A DNA stretch of 64,000 nt from Pseudomonadota bacterium (lineage in GTDB: Bacteria; Pseudomonadota; Gammaproteobacteria; Steroidobacterales; Steroidobacteraceae), in NCBI GenBank assembly GCA_018241505.1, contig JAFEDS010000006.1, positions 1 through 64,000 on the forward strand. Reading direction: 5' to 3'. The notes beneath the pieces were generated by a model, which saw only the letters and a program-made list of their open reading frames with translations, had not been told where the DNA came from and searched no databases. Every line of letters starts with the position of its first letter. Positions within the stretch are counted from its first letter, which is position 1. Shown here piece by piece: positions 52,503-61,843 of this stretch. The translations under genes and the position numbers were made by a program.

Positions 52503-53583
52503 GGTGATCACTCGAGTCGAACAGGGTGGGGCTCGAGAGTGTCTCGAGCAGTGTCTTGATCGGTGCCGGCAGACCGATCCTGGCCGGGTCGCGGGCGTTA
52601 TACCAGAGCATTGGAGGTGCATCCATAACGCCTGCGTGGCCGGCGCAGGAGGTCAACAGCGGCGTGATGACCAGGTCGAAATGCGTAAAGGCATGCTCGA
52701 CTATGGACAAGGGCCTGGGTTGGTTTTGCGCCGCCGCCAGCGACTGGCCGCAATAGGCGCTCGCGGCCGACTCCGTGTCGAATTCCGGCAAACACCACAG
52801 GCCTCCCCAGATACCGGTTTCCGGGCGCCGCTCGAGCAACACGCTGCCATCGTCGCGCATGGCCACGAGCATGAAGACTTCGCGCGAGCGGCGCTTCTTG
52901 CCCTTGGCACTGCGCGGTGTTGGCAGATCGGCCTGGCGGCCGGTCGCTCGGGCGAAACAATTTTCCGACAGCGGACAATATGCGCATAACGGCTTGTGCC
53001 GCGTGCATACGGTGGCGCCCATATCCATGATGGCCTGCGTGTAGATCTCGACACCCTGGTCGGGCGTGCAGGCATCTGATAACTGCCACATTCGATCAAT
53101 CACCGACTTGTCAGCCGTGCTGCCTTCCACGCCGAAATAGCGTGCCAACACTCGTTTGACGTTGCCGTCCAGGATGGGAAATCTCTCACTCCTGCTGAGC
53201 GCGAGAATGGCACCCGCAGTTGAGCGCCCAATGCCCGGCAGACTCGCCACTTCCTCGAAAGTCTTTGGGAACTCACCGTTGAACTGATCACGGATGATGC
53301 CGGCCGCGCGATGTAGATTCCGCGCACGCGCGTAGTAGCCTAAGCCAGTCCACAAGTGCAGCACGTCGTCGATGGGAGCATCGGCCAACGAGGTGACGGT
53401 CGGGAAGCGCGCCATGAAACGTTGGTAGTACGGAATCACCGTGACGACCTGGGTCTGCTGCAACATGATTTCAGACACCCAGACACGGTACGAAGTCCTG
53501 TCGAGCTGCCAGGGCAAGTCATGACGTCCGCGTTCGGCGTGCCACGCCAGTAGGGCTGCTGCGAACTCAGGATAGCGGGTCAT
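52492..53583 (-). CDS. mutY: A/G-specific adenine glycosylase MutY
   Basis: 363 residues. Catalytic Glu in [12 protein letters not shown], helix-hairpin-helix [17 protein letters not shown] with catalytic Asp in [10 protein letters not shown], and the iron-sulfur ligands C-x6-C-x2-C-x5-C ([17 protein letters not shown]). The C-terminal Nudix-like domain reads 8-oxoguanine. It removes adenine mispaired with 8-oxoG. The ATG overlaps the asmA-like stop (ATGA), which fixes the start at 53583. Confidence 0.96.
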   Translation of the reverse strand: MTRYPEFAAALLAWHAERGRHDLPWQLDRTSYRVWVSEIMLQQTQVVTVIPYYQRFMARFPTVTSLADAPIDDVLHLWTGLGYYARARNLHRAAGIIRDQFNGEFPKTFEEVASLPGIGRSTAGAILALSRSERFPILDGNVKRVLARYFGVEGSTADKSVIDRMWQLSDACTPDQGVEIYTQAIMDMGATVCTRHKPLCAYCPLSENCFARATGRQADLPTPRSAKGKKRRSREVFMLVAMRDDGSVLLERRPETGIWGGLWCLPEFDTESAASAYCGQSLAAAQNQPRPLSIVEHAFTHFDLVITPLLTSCAGHAGVMDAPPMLWYNARDPARIGLPAPIKTLLETLSSPTLFDSSDHHVS

Positions 53584-54911
53584 TGCTTTGCTTCCGGCGT
53601 CTGTAACTTCAGGCGCACATTGGTCATGTGTGTATCGGCCAACACCACCTGATCGAAGATCAGGCTGCCATTCGCTTTGATTGCCCGCAGAGCTTCCGCC
53701 GGGAACTCGAAAGGCTTCTGGTTGGTGCTGTCGACCTGCACATACCGGCCGAGATCGATGCGATCGCCCCGCAACTCGAATCCCCACATCGCCTCCGGCG
53801 GCGCAGTCCGTTGCAACCAGCCGTTGAAACTGACACCGTCCAATTTGAGTGCCAACGGCTTCGCCTCGAGAGCGCCGTCGTTGTAACTCCAGGTCGTGGC
53901 CAACTCGAGCGGACCCAGTGTCGTTGGGTCGTGTGGAAGCGTTTGATTCAGAGCCAGTTCGTTGGCCAGCTTTCGCAGGGAATCCGTGCGCAACACCACA
54001 GACCCATGCGCGCGGACCGCAGGCGTCTGTTCATAGGTGATATCGCCGTCCAGCAGGGCATTGGCCACTTTCAGGGTCAGCTTTGGCTCGGCGACTTTGA
54101 GCGGCTCCGGGCGAATGGCGAGCTCGGGCGCGTCGAGCTGAACCCACACACCATCCGGCGGGAGTGAGGCCATGTGGGTAAGGAATCGTGTGTGCACGGG
54201 GAGCGATTGGCCGGCGCGCCATTCACCGACGTCCAACTCCACGTTAGCCAGGATTGCATGCTGGCCGCTGGCCTCGTCGACGTAGTCGACAGTGCCATCG
54301 CGGATTTCGATGCCGGCGATCTGGAGCTGGCGGGCAGGTGATGATGGGGCGGGGGCGTTTGCTGACGTGGCGCTGCCCGAGGGTCCCGACCCGGCGTCAG
54401 TCTTTTTGGCGGTCGCGCGGCCTGCAGGCCCCGACCCGGCGTCAGCCTGCTTGCTGGTGGTGCGAGTTGCGGGCCCGACCAAGGTTCCCGCGTCGGGCGA
54501 GCGTCTGCCCAGCCCCTCCCAATTCCCACGGCCTTGGGCATCACGTCGAAGATGTATCACCGGGCTCTGCAGCCTGATCCGGTCAACCACGACATCCCCT
54601 TTCAGCAGCGGCCAAACCTTGGCCGCAATCGCGATCGATTGCCATTCGACCGTTGGTGGTCCGGGCACGCCCGGGGGATTATCCAAATGCGCAGGGCCAG
54701 TGCGTATGCCCAGCCACGGATACCATGTGAGCGCCAGATTCCCCTCGATCACAAACGGCCGGCCGGTCAGATCGGCGACGATACCTTCGATTTTGGGCCG
54801 ATATCGGTTCGGATCGACCACGGACGTGACCACGAATAGCGCCGCTGCCAGCAGCAGCACGAGCCCGCCGAGGATGATCGCTGTCCATTTGGCTACTGTC
54901 GCTATTCGCAC
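53580..54911 (-). CDS. AsmA family protein
   Basis: About 443 residues from a GTG at 54911; a TTG at 54932 is an alternative. One N-terminal membrane helix precedes [20 protein letters not shown], the AsmA signature, and the C-terminal part is the AsmA-like beta repeat region. At 450 residues or fewer it is short for the family. Residues about 150-190 hold near-tandem copies of DAGSGP-x-G-x-AT. AsmA-like proteins are linked to lipid transport and outer-membrane assembly. It heads the asmA-mutY-yggX run. Confidence 0.82.
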   Translation of the reverse strand: MRIATVAKWTAIILGGLVLLLAAALFVVTSVVDPNRYRPKIEGIVADLTGRPFVIEGNLALTWYPWLGIRTGPAHLDNPPGVPGPPTVEWQSIAIAAKVWPLLKGDVVVDRIRLQSPVIHLRRDAQGRGNWEGLGRRSPDAGTLVGPATRTTSKQADAGSGPAGRATAKKTDAGSGPSGSATSANAPAPSSPARQLQIAGIEIRDGTVDYVDEASGQHAILANVELDVGEWRAGQSLPVHTRFLTHMASLPPDGVWVQLDAPELAIRPEPLKVAEPKLTLKVANALLDGDITYEQTPAVRAHGSVVLRTDSLRKLANELALNQTLPHDPTTLGPLELATTWSYNDGALEAKPLALKLDGVSFNGWLQRTAPPEAMWGFELRGDRIDLGRYVQVDSTNQKPFEFPAEALRAIKANGSLIFDQVVLADTHMTNVRLKLQTPEAKQ

Positions 54912-54976
54912 CGCTTCTGCCGTGTTCCTCAACCCCTTCCGCAGCCGATTCTAGCGGCTCACCGGCAGTTCTTATT

Positions 54977-55026
54977 ATTAATGGCATTAATGCACAAGCC
55001 ATTAACGCATGTAATTTAAATATAAT
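54977..55026 (+). promoter_or_regulatory. AT-rich repeat cluster and -10 element before the AAA ATPase gene
   Basis: ATTAATG occurs at 54977-54983 and 54986-54992. TTAATGGC (54978-54985) is complementary to GCCATTAA (54998-55005), and GCATTAATGC (54984-54993) is a palindrome. TATAAT at 55021-55026 ends six bases before the start codon, so transcription from it would give a leaderless or nearly leaderless message. Confidence 0.5.
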
Positions 55027-55032
55027 CAAAGG

Positions 55033-56244
55033 ATGGACCGCCGCACTAATCCCTACGCACCCGGAGCTGGCTTGCAGCCTCCGGAACTGGCCGGTCGCGA
55101 CCGTTTTATCGAGGACGCGGCAATCGACATGGATCGCCTGCTCGACGGACGACCCAACAGAGGAATGCTGCTGCTCGGACTACGTGGCGCGGGCAAGACC
55201 GTACTACTCAATCGCCTGTATCAGATGGCTACTGCGCGAGGAATTCACACAGCGAAAATAGAGGCGCCCGAAGGTGGCACCTTGCCGCAACTGTTGGCAC
55301 CCGAGCTGCGCAGAATTCTGTACGGGCTGGATCTGAAAACTGCCGCGGGCAGTCGGCTGCGACAGGCAGTCTCGGTCCTTAGAAATTTCGTCGGTGCCTT
55401 CAAAGTGAAAGCCGGTGAGATCGAATTCGGCATTGAGCCGGCGCCCGGCCGTGCCGATACGGGAAGCCTGGAACACGATCTGCCCGATTTGTTTGCAGCC
55501 GTGGCGGAGGCCGCCAACGAGCGCCATTCGGCGATTATCCTGTTTATTGATGAGGTGCAGTACCTGTCATCCAAGGAGCTGGGAGCACTCATTGTCGGCT
55601 GTCATGAAATGGCACAGGCGAACCTCCCTTTTCTCCTTATGGGTGCTGGGTTACCTCAACTGGCGGCGCTGGCGGGTAATGCCAAATCCTATGCAGAGCG
55701 GCTGTTCAACTACCCACAAATCGGACCGCTCGGATTTGAAGCGGCAAGGAATGCTCTGGTACACCCCGCTCAGCATCAAGGCGTCAGTTTTGACGATGAC
55801 GCCGTAGCGGAAATTCTACGCGTCACCGAGGGTTATCCGTACTTCCTGCAGGAATGGGGATTCCAAGTCTGGAATGCAGCGGCGGACAACCGAATCCGCC
55901 GAACAGACGTCCAAAGAATGACCCCGGTCGTCATTGCGCACCTCGATGCGAACTTCTTTCGCGTGCGCTTCGATCGCCTGACCGCCCTGCAACAAAAATA
56001 TCTACGGGCCATGGCGCAACTTGGCCCTGGGCCGTACAGGACCAGAGACATCGCGGCGGAACTCGGAGTCGCGGCAGCGGCCGTTGCGACAATTCGTCAG
56101 CAACTCATTGACAAGGGGATGGCTTGGAGTCAGCGCCACGGTGAGACCGCATTTACGGTCCCCCTGTTCGACTCATTTATGAAGCGCCAGATACCCGTTT
56201 TTGAGAAGCACAAACCAAAGCGGCGAAAAAAGAAACGACAGTAG
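55033..56244 (+). CDS. AAA/ORC-like ATP-binding protein
   Basis: 403 residues. Walker A LLLGLRGAGKTVLLNRLYQM, Walker B AIILFIDEVQYLS, sensor-1-like LPFLLMGAGLPQL, then a C-terminal winged-helix part (YRTRDIAAELGVAAAAVATI) and a lysine/arginine-rich tail. This is the archaeal-type/ORC-like ATPase group sometimes found on mobile elements. Its role is unknown. It stands alone in its transcription direction. Confidence 0.8.
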   Translation: MDRRTNPYAPGAGLQPPELAGRDRFIEDAAIDMDRLLDGRPNRGMLLLGLRGAGKTVLLNRLYQMATARGIHTAKIEAPEGGTLPQLLAPELRRILYGLDLKTAAGSRLRQAVSVLRNFVGAFKVKAGEIEFGIEPAPGRADTGSLEHDLPDLFAAVAEAANERHSAIILFIDEVQYLSSKELGALIVGCHEMAQANLPFLLMGAGLPQLAALAGNAKSYAERLFNYPQIGPLGFEAARNALVHPAQHQGVSFDDDAVAEILRVTEGYPYFLQEWGFQVWNAAADNRIRRTDVQRMTPVVIAHLDANFFRVRFDRLTALQQKYLRAMAQLGPGPYRTRDIAAELGVAAAAVATIRQQLIDKGMAWSQRHGETAFTVPLFDSFMKRQIPVFEKHKPKRRKKKRQ

Positions 56245-56259
56245 GCGCGAAAACGGAGC

Positions 56260-56538
56260 TCAGGCCGACCCCGCACCCCGCGTTGCCACCGCCGGGAACC
56301 GGGTCAGCACGCTGTTCATCAATTGGCGCCCGGCCGTCCCGAAGGCAATAAAGAACACCCCGATCCGCGCCACTTCGAGCACCTTGAGGTCTTGCAGTTG
56401 CGCCATTGTGATGAGCGCGATCGCAATGAGGATGCTGTCGGCGACGATGGAGGCCTGCGCAAAGAAGCGCGAGCTCTTTGCCCAACGTGACAGTGCACCA
56501 TGGGTCAGGAGCAGTACGGCCCAAACGGTCCAGATCAT
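56260..56538 (-). CDS. Small membrane protein
   Basis: 92 residues with two to three hydrophobic segments (MIWTVWAVLLLTHGAL, ADSILIAIALITMAQL, IGVFFIAFGTAG). No family is recognised. The start at 56538 begins with the first helix. It lies between convergent and divergent neighbours and could be a chance frame, but its composition is membrane-protein-like throughout. Confidence 0.5.
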   Translation of the reverse strand: MIWTVWAVLLLTHGALSRWAKSSRFFAQASIVADSILIAIALITMAQLQDLKVLEVARIGVFFIAFGTAGRQLMNSVLTRFPAVATRGAGSA

Positions 56539-56664
56539 GGGAGCTCTCTCGAGAAGATTTGGCCAGTGATGTAATCGGGCGAGGTCGCCATTAATTTTGA
56601 CTGGTCGCATTCGGATCTTGCCTGAACCGAGTTCTCGATTCACGCGTTTGCTACTCTTCGCTGC

Positions 56665-57399
56665 ATGGCAAAGATACTCGTGACGGGAGCTTCGGGTGGA
56701 ATTGGCGCTGCCATTTCCAGAGCATTGGCTGCACGCGGCGTTACCGTCGTACTGCATTACCAAAAGGGACGTGACGCGGCGGAATCGACACGACGCACGC
56801 TGAAAGGAGACGGACATTCGATAGTTCAGGCTGACCTCACCGATCCGAAAGCGATCGGGCGACTCTGGCAAGAGGCCTCAGCGGGTCAGCGCATCGACGC
56901 CGTCGTGAACAACGCGGGCATCTTCCCCAATCATCCACCCCTCACCACTGACTTCGACGACTGGGCCGCTGCCTGGCAGCGCACTCTGACGACGAACCTG
57001 CTGGGCCCGGCGCACCTGTCACACTTTGCCGCGCGGGCAATGGCTGACCAGGGCGGCGGCAGGATCGTCAACATTTCCTCTCGTGGGGCGTATCGGGGCG
57101 AGCCGACGGCACCGGCGTACGCTGCGAGCAAGGCCGGGCTCAATGCGATGAGCCAATCGCTGGCGAAGGCATTGGCGCCGAAGAGCGTCTTTGTCTACGT
57201 AGTTGCCCCAGGGTGGGTGGCGACGGAGCGAGTCGCCAAGTCGATAACTGATCCGGCGGTGCTGGCCGATCAACCGCTGGGGCGAGTAGCGACTCCGGAC
57301 GAGGTGGCAGAGGTGGTGGCGTTTTGTGCGCTCGATGCGCCAGCGAGCCTCACGGGCGCCATTCTCGATATCAACGGTGCGTCGTACCTGCGCTCCTAA
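56665..57399 (+). CDS. Short-chain dehydrogenase/reductase (FabG-like)
   Basis: 244 residues. Cofactor loop TGASGGIGAAIS, VVNNAG, catalytic Ser in IVNISSRGAY, and YAASKAGL with Tyr/Lys. An Arg/Lys-rich region after strand 2 (HYQKGRD) suggests NADPH. The substrate is not known; ketoacyl-type reduction is possible. The 3' end overlaps the convergent thioesterase gene by 4 bp. Confidence 0.88.
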   Translation: MAKILVTGASGGIGAAISRALAARGVTVVLHYQKGRDAAESTRRTLKGDGHSIVQADLTDPKAIGRLWQEASAGQRIDAVVNNAGIFPNHPPLTTDFDDWAAAWQRTLTTNLLGPAHLSHFAARAMADQGGGRIVNISSRGAYRGEPTAPAYAASKAGLNAMSQSLAKALAPKSVFVYVVAPGWVATERVAKSITDPAVLADQPLGRVATPDEVAEVVAFCALDAPASLTGAILDINGASYLRS

Positions 57400-57857
57400 C
57401 GATCAAACACCAACAAAGTTGAAGTCGCCGCGGCATACACCTTCCCGTCCGCGCCTGTGAGCTTCGCTTCGGCGAACGCGGCACGCCTGCCAACCTGCTT
57501 CGCAATGCCTTCCGCCCGAAGAAGACCTGTAGTCGTGGTGATTGGACGAAGGTACGAGACACTCAGATCGAGCGTGGTGTATCCCTGCGTCGCACTCAAC
57601 TTCGAGTGCACCGCGAAGCCGCACGCTGAATCAAGCAGTGTAGCGGCATACCCGCCATGCACCATCCCGATCGGGTTGTAGGCATGCTCGCCGGGTGTCC
57701 CCGCGAATACCGCCCTCCCCGCCTCGATTTCGACCAGGTCGAAATCGAGGGAGCGCGCGATGCCCGGCTTGCGCCCGGCGGCGAGCATGGCACGGGCTTG
57801 CGCGAGCCCATCGAGGCCCTCGCCTACTTCATCCAAAAGGCTCTTCGGCTTTTCCAT
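57396..57857 (-). CDS. PaaI-type hotdog thioesterase
   Basis: 153 residues. The hotdog core has NPIGMVHGGYAATLLDSACG (active-site HGG and Asp), then TTLDLSVSYLRPI and GRRAAFAEAKL. It hydrolyses acyl-CoA, with chain type unknown. Downstream of and co-directional with the FAD enzyme at 57886, 28 bp apart, so the two may form an operon. Confidence 0.88.
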   Translation of the reverse strand: MEKPKSLLDEVGEGLDGLAQARAMLAAGRKPGIARSLDFDLVEIEAGRAVFAGTPGEHAYNPIGMVHGGYAATLLDSACGFAVHSKLSATQGYTTLDLSVSYLRPITTTTGLLRAEGIAKQVGRRAAFAEAKLTGADGKVYAAATSTLLVFDR

Positions 57858-57885
57858 TCAACACTCCAAAGGCTCAATACTGAGG

Positions 57886-59001
57886 TCAGCCGAACAACTC
57901 CGCAATAACCTGTTCGCCGACGGCAAACCCGGTCGATGCCCCGATTCCGCTCGTGACCATGACGAGCCTCGTTCGAGGTGATGGGGATACCACGAGTGTT
58001 GGACCGCGATCAGCCACCGCGTAGGTTCCAATCCAACGCTGCTGCACAGGCGGGGCCGGCCGGCCGGTCACCGCGAGAAATTCGTCGTTGAGCAACTCAT
58101 AAACACGCTCGTCTGCAAAAACTCGCGGTGCCATTCCGTAGTGATGGCTGTCACCCACCACCAGGCTGCCGTCGGCGCCCTGCGCCACCAGCAGGTGGAT
58201 GCCATGTTGCAAATACTCAGGTTGCTCGCTCTGAAGCCGCTGACGCAGGACAGCGCCTTCCGGCAGCTCGGCAAAGCCTTCATAACGCACCATACTCAGA
58301 TCCGACATCAGCGTACCGGGCAGCACGAACCCGGGGTTTGCGAGCCTCATCATCTGCAGGGTGCAACGACTGAGCCCGGCTGCCCTCATCTGCTCCGGAT
58401 ACAAAGTCTCCAGGTCATCACCCGGACACACCACAACTGCCGGCGCAGAGATGGGTCCGTGGGATGTTTGCAAGGTCGGTGTTTCAACTTCGCGAACCAC
58501 CGTTTCCCACAGAAACTGGACGCCATGCTCGCGCGTGAGCCAGTCGGTCAACGCGGGGATCGCATCGCGCGACTCAACTCTCAGGTCGTGCGGGCTCCAC
58601 AGGGTAGCTTGCAGGTTCCGTGTTTGCAGATGCGGGCATCTGGCAAGAGCGGCAGCCGCCGTAAGCAGCTCGCACCCTTCGGCGGTCGCAGTGCGCATGA
58701 ACGCTTCGAGTACAGCGGCGGATTCGGGGCGCTGGGCCGGAATCCAAACGCCTCGCTGCAATATTGGAATACCGGCTTTCGCCGCCACTTCAACCCAAAC
58801 ATCGCGAGTGCGCCGCGCGAGTGGCCAGACCCGCTTGGGATCCTGACCGGTCACTGTGATCAGACCGAAGTTCCTGATAGACGCGCCGAGGGCGCGTGTA
58901 CCGCGTTCGATGACGAGAACATTCAAATTGCGTCGCGCAGCGGCAAGCGCACATGAAAGGCCCAGGATGCCTGCGCCCACCACCACGAGATCGTTTCTCA
59001 T
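57886..59001 (-). CDS. DAO-type FAD-dependent oxidoreductase (TIGR03364-like)
   Basis: 371 residues. N-terminal dinucleotide fold LVVVGAGILGLSCALAAARR, IERGTRALGASIRNFGLI, and a C-terminal FAD contact TSGIGASTGFAVGEQVI. The ASIRNFGLI pattern fits the TIGR03364 group of glycine/D-amino-acid oxidase-like enzymes, which often sit in phosphonate loci; no phosphonate gene is seen here. It is divergent from the FAD enzyme at 59040, with 38 bp between starts. Confidence 0.83.
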   Translation of the reverse strand: MRNDLVVVGAGILGLSCALAAARRNLNVLVIERGTRALGASIRNFGLITVTGQDPKRVWPLARRTRDVWVEVAAKAGIPILQRGVWIPAQRPESAAVLEAFMRTATAEGCELLTAAAALARCPHLQTRNLQATLWSPHDLRVESRDAIPALTDWLTREHGVQFLWETVVREVETPTLQTSHGPISAPAVVVCPGDDLETLYPEQMRAAGLSRCTLQMMRLANPGFVLPGTLMSDLSMVRYEGFAELPEGAVLRQRLQSEQPEYLQHGIHLLVAQGADGSLVVGDSHHYGMAPRVFADERVYELLNDEFLAVTGRPAPPVQQRWIGTYAVADRGPTLVVSPSPRTRLVMVTSGIGASTGFAVGEQVIAELFG

Positions 59002-59039
59002 GGCCTGTATTGTAACTTTAGCGTGGTAGTCTGCGATCC

Positions 59040-60404
59040 ATGAAAACCATCACCGAACCGGCGCGCTCAATCGATGTGGTACTGGAAACCGATGTACTGG
59101 TGGTCGGCAGCGGTCCCGGAGGCCTGGCCGCGGCCCTCGCCGCAGCTCGCGCCGGCGCTCGAACTGCCCTGCTGGATCGTAACGGCTGTTTCGGCGGCAA
59201 CATTACTCAGGTAGGCGTCGAAGGGTTTGCGTGGTATCGGCATGAGAAGACGGTCGATTGCGAAGGAATCGGCATTGAGTTTGAGCAGCGCGCGAAAGCC
59301 ATGGGCGCCTCCATGCCGGAGCCGCAGTCTATCAGTCAGGCGCTCGATGCTGAGATGTTCAAGTGGGTTGCTGACACGTTGGTGCAGGAGGCTGGCGTTA
59401 CGCCGCTGTTGCACCGTATGGGTGTGGCGCCAATCCTCGCGGGCGGTGCGATCACCGGCGTCATAACCGAGAGCAAGGCTGGCAGAGAGGCCATTCTCGC
59501 CAAGCGGGTCATTGATGCTACTGGCGACGCTGACATTGCGGCGCGCGCCGGAGCACCCTATCGGAAGTCGCCGAAGAACGAGATGATGGCCGTGTCCGTC
59601 ATGTTCTCCATGAGCGGTGTCAACAAGCAGCGTTTTATTGAAGCAGTGAAAGCGGACCCGCAGACCTATGCCGACTGGTCGGGCAACGGCGAGTGGGACT
59701 ACGAGACCACTGGCAAGGAGGACAAGATGTTCTCCCCCTTCCTGCGTAAGCCGTTCAAACAGGCCCTCGACGCCGGGCTCATTCCGGCCAACCTGCATAC
59801 GATCGCGGGTACGTGGGGCACGGTAACGGATCAGGGCGATCTCACGTACCTGAACCTCGTGCACGTTCCGGAGATCGATGGCACGGATCCCAACGACCTG
59901 ACAGTGGGTGAGATGCGGGGTCGGCGTGAAGCGATCTACGCATTGGACGCATTGAAGGGGTTCATGCCGGGCTGCGAAGGCGCGAAGCTGCGCAACTTCG
60001 GCATGACACTCGGCATTCGAGATACGCGGAAGATTGATGCGCTCTATAACCTGACAGGCACTGACGTGCGCGAGCAGGGCCGGTTTGATGATGCCATTGG
60101 GATTTTCCCGGAATTCATTGATGGCTACGGGATATTGATTCTGCCGACCACGGGAAGATACTGGCACGTGCCATATCGGGCGCTGGTCCCGCAGGGTGTT
60201 GGCAACCTGCTGGTGGCGGGCCGCTCGATCGGTGGTGACAAGGTATCGCATGCTTCCGCTCGCAACATGATGTGTTGCGCGGTGAGCGGACAGGGCGCGG
60301 GCGTTGCGGCGGCCGTTTCGATCAAGCGGGATGAGCCGTTTGATCGGCTCAACATCGCGGCGGTGCAGGCGGAGCTGGCCCGGCAAGGGGCGCGGTTCCG
60401 CTGA
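59040..60404 (+). CDS. FAD-dependent oxidoreductase (FAD_oxidored family)
   Basis: 454 residues. FAD-binding loop VLVVGSGPGGLAAALAAARA, ALLDRNGCFGGNITQVG (the family's GGxxT pattern), RVIDATGDADIAARAGAPY, and a C-terminal LLVAGRSIGGDKVSHAS. Such proteins resemble thiamine-biosynthesis-like or heterodisulfide-reductase-like FAD enzymes; the substrate is unknown. It shares a 38-bp divergent control region with the other FAD enzyme. Confidence 0.83.
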   Translation: MKTITEPARSIDVVLETDVLVVGSGPGGLAAALAAARAGARTALLDRNGCFGGNITQVGVEGFAWYRHEKTVDCEGIGIEFEQRAKAMGASMPEPQSISQALDAEMFKWVADTLVQEAGVTPLLHRMGVAPILAGGAITGVITESKAGREAILAKRVIDATGDADIAARAGAPYRKSPKNEMMAVSVMFSMSGVNKQRFIEAVKADPQTYADWSGNGEWDYETTGKEDKMFSPFLRKPFKQALDAGLIPANLHTIAGTWGTVTDQGDLTYLNLVHVPEIDGTDPNDLTVGEMRGRREAIYALDALKGFMPGCEGAKLRNFGMTLGIRDTRKIDALYNLTGTDVREQGRFDDAIGIFPEFIDGYGILILPTTGRYWHVPYRALVPQGVGNLLVAGRSIGGDKVSHASARNMMCCAVSGQGAGVAAAVSIKRDEPFDRLNIAAVQAELARQGARFR

Positions 60405-60430
60405 GGCGCGGCGGCTGAAGACGATCACCG

Positions 60431-61843
60431 CTACTGGAGATCTTCGGGCGCGAGGCTGCGCAACGGCGCCAGGTGCTTCGCGTAATTCCGCCACCGCCCC
60501 ACCGACCCGGCATTGATTTTCTGCCGCACCTGCCAGCGGCTCGCCGTAATTACCGCTCGATCGCTTCGATGAAACTGCAGGCAGGCAGGATCCCAGGGCA
60601 GTCCGATAAATTCGAGCATGCGCCGGGTCCACAGCTCGGGATCTTGCACCAACCCTTCGTATGGGACTTCCAACAGGACATGTGACGGCAACACCCTGCG
60701 CCAATGAGCCATGATGCGCTGATACTGTTGATAGTAGTGGGCGAGCGAGCTGAGATCATTCGCGTACGGCGTCGGGTCGAAGAAGCTTTGGAAGTAGATT
60801 GACAGGCAGGTGTCGAGCGGATGGCGCTGCATGTGGATGATGCGTGCCCGTGGGAACACAGAATGGATCAAACCCACGTAAAAGAAGTTGGCGGGCATCT
60901 TGTCGGTGATGCGCAGGGCGCTCGGCGCTCGCGCGTGCAGGCGGTGCAAATAGTCCTGCGCGAGGTTAACCCGCGCTCCCTGCGAGACCAACTCGAACGC
61001 GCGCTCCCAAAAAATCACCTCTCCCGCCCCTGACGCTGCAGGGTGGGAAGCCAGAATCTGCTCAGCCAACGAGGTACCCGATCGCGGCATCCCGATAATA
61101 AACACCGGCTCTTCCGCGTCGGACGCGCCCGCCATGGGAGACCCGTCGCACTGGTCGATGATTCGCGCAACGTGCGAAGTCAGGTAAGCCTCGTCGTATT
61201 TTCCCGCACGGCGTTTGTTCAGCTCGTTTGCGCGGTCGTAACTGTCAAATGCATCGTCATACGCACCAACATCGTCGAAATACTTTCCAAGCGCGTAACG
61301 CAATCCCACTTCATCTGACAGCGACAGAGTTTCTTTCAACAGTGACTGGGCGCCATCGAACCATGACACATCCGCCCGCTGCATGCGTCTGTGAAAGGCA
61401 ATGCTCGTATACGCTGGCGCGTAACGGGGGTTCACAGTGCGAACGCGCTCAAACAACTCATGTGCCTGTTCGAACTGACCTCGATCCGTGTGCAGCTCAC
61501 CTCTTAGCACGAGCGCTCCGGGACTCCGAGGGTCCAGTGTCAGCGCCTGCTCACACGTTGACTCTGCGTCCGATATGAGGCCCAGGATGCGCTGCGCCGT
61601 GGCCAATCCGAGATAGGCAGCTAGGTCGTTTGGCTGCCTGCTGATTGCGGCGCGGAAACTATCGGCCGCCAGCCGAGGCCGGCGCGATCCAAGCAGCCGT
61701 CGGCCGTTATTTAGCAGGTCCTCTGCCGTTCCAAGCTCCGCAGCAGCCAACCCGGCAACCGGCGCAGCTTCCAGCCTCCCGCAGCAATGCTTGAACTTCT
61801 GACCGCTCCCGCAGGAGCAAGGCTCGTTTCGCCCCGGTTTCAC
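60431..61843 (-). CDS. TPR sulfotransferase with N-terminal SEC-C zinc motif
   Basis: 470 residues. GTG 61843 overlaps the upstream stop (GTGA), fixing the start. The N-terminus is a SEC-C motif (PGRNEPCSCGSGQKFKHCCG), followed by about four TPR-like repeats (60-230). The sulfotransferase domain has the 5'-phosphosulfate loop FIIGMPRSGTSLAEQILASH and a 3'-phosphate region near MQRHPLDTCLSIYFQ. It would transfer sulfate from PAPS to an unidentified acceptor. Confidence 0.87.
   Translation of the reverse strand: MKPGRNEPCSCGSGQKFKHCCGRLEAAPVAGLAAAELGTAEDLLNNGRRLLGSRRPRLAADSFRAAISRQPNDLAAYLGLATAQRILGLISDAESTCEQALTLDPRSPGALVLRGELHTDRGQFEQAHELFERVRTVNPRYAPAYTSIAFHRRMQRADVSWFDGAQSLLKETLSLSDEVGLRYALGKYFDDVGAYDDAFDSYDRANELNKRRAGKYDEAYLTSHVARIIDQCDGSPMAGASDAEEPVFIIGMPRSGTSLAEQILASHPAASGAGEVIFWERAFELVSQGARVNLAQDYLHRLHARAPSALRITDKMPANFFYVGLIHSVFPRARIIHMQRHPLDTCLSIYFQSFFDPTPYANDLSSLAHYYQQYQRIMAHWRRVLPSHVLLEVPYEGLVQDPELWTRRMLEFIGLPWDPACLQFHRSDRAVITASRWQVRQKINAGSVGRWRNYAKHLAPLRSLAPEDLQ

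Noticed and set aside
59067-60704. Long open frame (545 codons) on the minus strand
   Set aside because: It is antisense to the clear FAD oxidoreductase at 59040-60404 and lacks family resemblance; long antisense frames are common in GC-rich DNA.
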